From NCBI RefSeq assembly GCF_051014685.1, contig NW_027478790.1, positions 124,001 to 188,000 of the forward strand: DNA of 64,000 nucleotides. The letters are read 5' to 3'. The position numbers and the translations under genes were made by a program. The DNA comes from Ptiloglossa arizonensis (Eukaryota > Arthropoda > Insecta > Hymenoptera > Colletidae). The notes beneath the pieces were generated by a model. That model searched no databases, was not told the DNA's origin, and saw only the letters and a program-made list of their open reading frames with translations. This document shows, piece after piece, positions 62,101 through 64,000 of the stretch. Numbering within the stretch: the stretch's first letter is position 1; the number at the start of each line of letters is the position of its first letter.

Positions 62101-64000
62101 TTATTCGTTTCGAGCATCAGACTGCGAATATTTTGAGTTTCTCAAGCGTTTCTTATCTCCAAACTGCCATATCTCGCGAACGGATTGACCAATCCGCAAA
62201 ATTTCTGTTGCATCTGAAAGTAGAAACTCGCCCGATTACAACGGTATGCCTACTTTCCCCTAGGCCGTACTAGTTACTCGTTTCGAGCATCAGAACTGCG
62301 AAAATTTTGAGTTTCTCAAGCGTTTCTTACCTCCAAACTGCCATATCTCGCGAACGGATTGACCAATCCGCAAAATTTCTGTTGCATCTGAAAGTAGAAA
62401 CTCGCCCGACTACAACGGTATGCGCACTTTTCCCCTTGGCCGTTCCAGTTACTCGTTTCGAGCATCAGAACTGCGAAAATTTTGAGTTTCTCAAGCGTTT
62501 CTTATCTCCAAACAGCCATATATCGCGAACGGATTGATCAATCCGCAAAATTTCTGTTGCATCTGAAAGTAGAAACTCGCCCGATTACAACGGTATGCGC
62601 ACTTTTCCCCTAGGCCGTTCTAGTTATTCGTTTCGAGCATCAGAACTGCGAAAGTTTTGAGTTTCTCAAGCGTTTCTTACCTCCAAACTGCCATATCTCG
62701 CGAACGGATTGACCAATCCGCAAAATTTCTGTTGCATCTGAAAGTAGAAACTCGCCCGATTACAACGGTATGCGCACTTTTCCCCTAGGCCGTTCTAGTT
62801 ATTCGTTTCAAGCATCAGAACTGCGCAAATTTTGAGTTTCTCAAGCGTTTCTTACCTTCAAACTGCCATATCTAGCGAACGGAACGATCAATCCGCAAAA
62901 TTTCTGTTGCATCTGAAAGTAGACACTCGCCCGATTACAACGGTATGCGTACTTCTCCTCTAGGCCGTTCTAGTCATTCGTTTCGAGCATCAGAACTGCG
63001 AAAATTTCGAGTTTCTCAAGCGTTTCTTGCATCCAAACTGCCATATCTCGCGAACGGATTGACCGATCCGCAAAATTTCTGTTGCATCTGAAAGTAGAAA
63101 CTCGCCCGATTACAACGGTATGTGTAGTTTTCCCCTAGGCCGTTCCAGTTATTCGTTTCGAGCATCAGAACTGCGAAAATTTTGAGTTTCTCAAGCGTTT
63201 CTTACCTCCAAACTGCCATATCTCGCGAACGGATTGACCGATCCGCAAAGTTTCTGTTGCATCTGAAAGTAGACACTCGCCCGATTACAACGGTATGCGC
63301 ACTTTTCCCCTTGGCCGTTCTAGTTATTCGTTTCAAGCATCAGAACTGCGCAAATTTTGAGTTTCTCAAGCGTTTCTTACCTCCAAACTGCCATATCTCG
63401 CGAACGGATTGACCAATCCGCAAAATTTCTGTTGCATCTGAAAGTAGAAACTCGCCCGATTACAACGGTAGGTGTAGTTTTCCCCTAGGCCGTTCTAGTT
63501 ACTCGTTTCGAGCATCAGAACTGCGAAAATTTTGAGTTTCTCAAGCGTTTCTTACCTCCAAACTGCCATATCTCGCGAACGGATTGACCAATCCGCAAAA
63601 TTTCTGTTGCATCTGAAAGTAGAAACTCGCCCGATTACAACGGTACGTGTAGTTTTCCCCTAGGCCGTTCTAGTTATTCGTTTCGAGCATCAGACTGCGA
63701 ATATTTTGAGTTTCTCAAGCGTTTCTTATCTCCAAACTGCCATATCTCGCGAACGGATTGACCAATCCGCAAAATTTCTGTTGCATCTGAAAGTAGAAAC
63801 TCGCCCGATTACAACGGTATGCCTACTTTCCCCTAGGCCGTACTAGTTACTCGTTTCGAGCATCAGAACTGCGAAAATTTTGAGTTTCTCAAGCGTTTCT
63901 TACCTCCAAACTGCCATATCTCGCGAACGGATTGACCAATCCGCAAAATTTCTGTTGCATCTGAAAGTAGAAACTCGCCCGACTACAACGGTATGCGCAC
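59101..64000 (+). repeat. Satellite domain G4, running off the window end
   Basis: The stretch 59.13-60.40 kb matches 54.59-55.85 kb at an offset of about 4544 bp. The deletion pair CATCAGACTGCG and GCCTACTTTCCCC occurs at about 60192, 62115 and 63688, spaced 11 and 9 monomers minus 2 bp each. Private substitutions include CTCGAGAACGG near 59552, TCTAGCGAACGG near 61299 and 62873, and CTCTCGAACGG near 61651. The array continues beyond 64000 in phase. Confidence 0.88.
61056..61230 (+). repeat. Consensus-like reference monomer of the satellite
   Basis: This single unit is exactly 175 bp and differs from the consensus I derived at one base (GCGCAC instead of GCGTAC near phase 147). It shows the landmarks in order: CGTTTCGAGC at phase 1-10, AAAATTTT at 23-30, the TCGCGA palindrome at 70-75, the dyad CGGATTGACCAATCCG at 77-92, CAAAATTT at 93-100, CGCCCGATTACAACGG at 125-140 and the CCTAGG palindrome at 156-161. 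The most variable phases are 1-7, 22-23, 51-55, 84-88, 102-109 and 141-150. These carry the variants that define local families. Confidence 0.95.

Larger units (their letters stand above)
1..64000 (+). repeat. 175-bp tandem satellite DNA array spanning the whole window
   Basis: Every line of the window is the same unit repeated head to tail with a period of 175 bp; for example, equivalent motifs start at 8077 and 8252. About 366 copies are present, all in one orientation, and no copy is interrupted by foreign sequence. The consensus I read is about 44% GC with more C than G on this strand (45 versus 32 per unit). Variation between copies is mostly single-base substitution, with a few one-base indels in homopolymer runs. 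A unit of 175 bp is close to nucleosome plus linker length, as in many centromeric satellites (human alpha satellite 171 bp, Arabidopsis about 178 bp). I infer a centromeric or heterochromatic array in a eukaryote. The location and the species cannot be shown from sequence alone. Confidence 0.99.

Noticed and set aside
1..64000. CRISPR array
   Set aside because: Regular spacing could suggest one, but there are no unique spacers: the whole 175-bp unit is repeated. No cas-like gene is present.
1..64000. Ribosomal DNA spacer subrepeats
   Set aside because: Spacer subrepeats of this size exist, but 64 kb passes without any rRNA gene sequence.
1..64000. Telomeric repeats, transposon or retroelement insertions, tRNA genes, inverted monomer blocks
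   Set aside because: I looked for short telomere motifs, long terminal or inverted repeats, target-site duplications, tRNA-like folds and orientation switches. Every segment was the same-strand satellite unit.
1..64000. Bacterial or plasmid iteron origin
   Set aside because: Iterons are short (about 20 bp), few, and beside a replication gene. Here the unit is 175 bp, hundreds of copies are present and no gene is found.

Overview
The whole 64 kb window is one uninterrupted head-to-tail satellite DNA array. The unit is 175 bp, so about 366 monomers are present, all in the same orientation. I see no protein-coding gene, RNA gene, transposable element, CRISPR array or unique sequence anywhere. 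An array this long and pure with a nucleosome-sized unit points to a eukaryotic genome, most likely centromeric, pericentromeric or other constitutive heterochromatin from a long-read assembly. The sequence alone does not name the species. Plants and insects both carry satellites of this kind, and I do not recognise this monomer with confidence.

Phase numbering used throughout: base 1 is the C of CGTTTCGAGC (monomers start at 175, 350 and so on, before small indels shift the register). Landmarks are AAAATTTT at 23-30, TCGCGA at 70-75, the dyad CGGATTGACCAATCCG at 77-92, CAAAATTT at 93-100 and CCTAGG at 156-161. The consensus I read is about 44% GC with 13 CpG sites.

Above the monomer level the array is a patchwork of higher-order repeats (HORs) and segmental duplications, nearly all offset by whole monomers. 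(A) 1-4900 is a 28-monomer block repeated at 4901-9672 almost without change, except that the second copy gained two separate 350-bp dimers. (B) 15041-22912 holds three copies of a 12-monomer, 2.1-kb HOR, the last two directly adjacent. (C) 25.9-32.4 kb is built from 5-monomer (875 bp) and 8-monomer (1400 bp) steps, giving a 13-monomer, 2275-bp HOR. (D) 22.9-25.9 kb and 32.35-33.1 kb share a 43-monomer-offset copy flanking C. (E) 33.1-42.3 kb is a mosaic of small duplications marked by shared one-base deletions. (F) 42.3-53 kb has recurrent blocks with a CATGTCTCGCG variant. (G) 43.3-47.7 kb and 51.5-55.9 kb are a long-range duplication 47 monomers (8223 bp) apart. From 45.1 kb onward a distinct monomer variant family takes over, and a single likely relative of it sits at 35.9-36.1 kb.

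No genes act together here. Any function would be structural: nucleosome phasing, a dyad or cruciform-prone element in each monomer, or centromere or heterochromatin identity. The many 63-143 residue open reading frames are read-through of the satellite, most using TTG as start and ending at the TGA inside the dyad, and are not annotated as genes.
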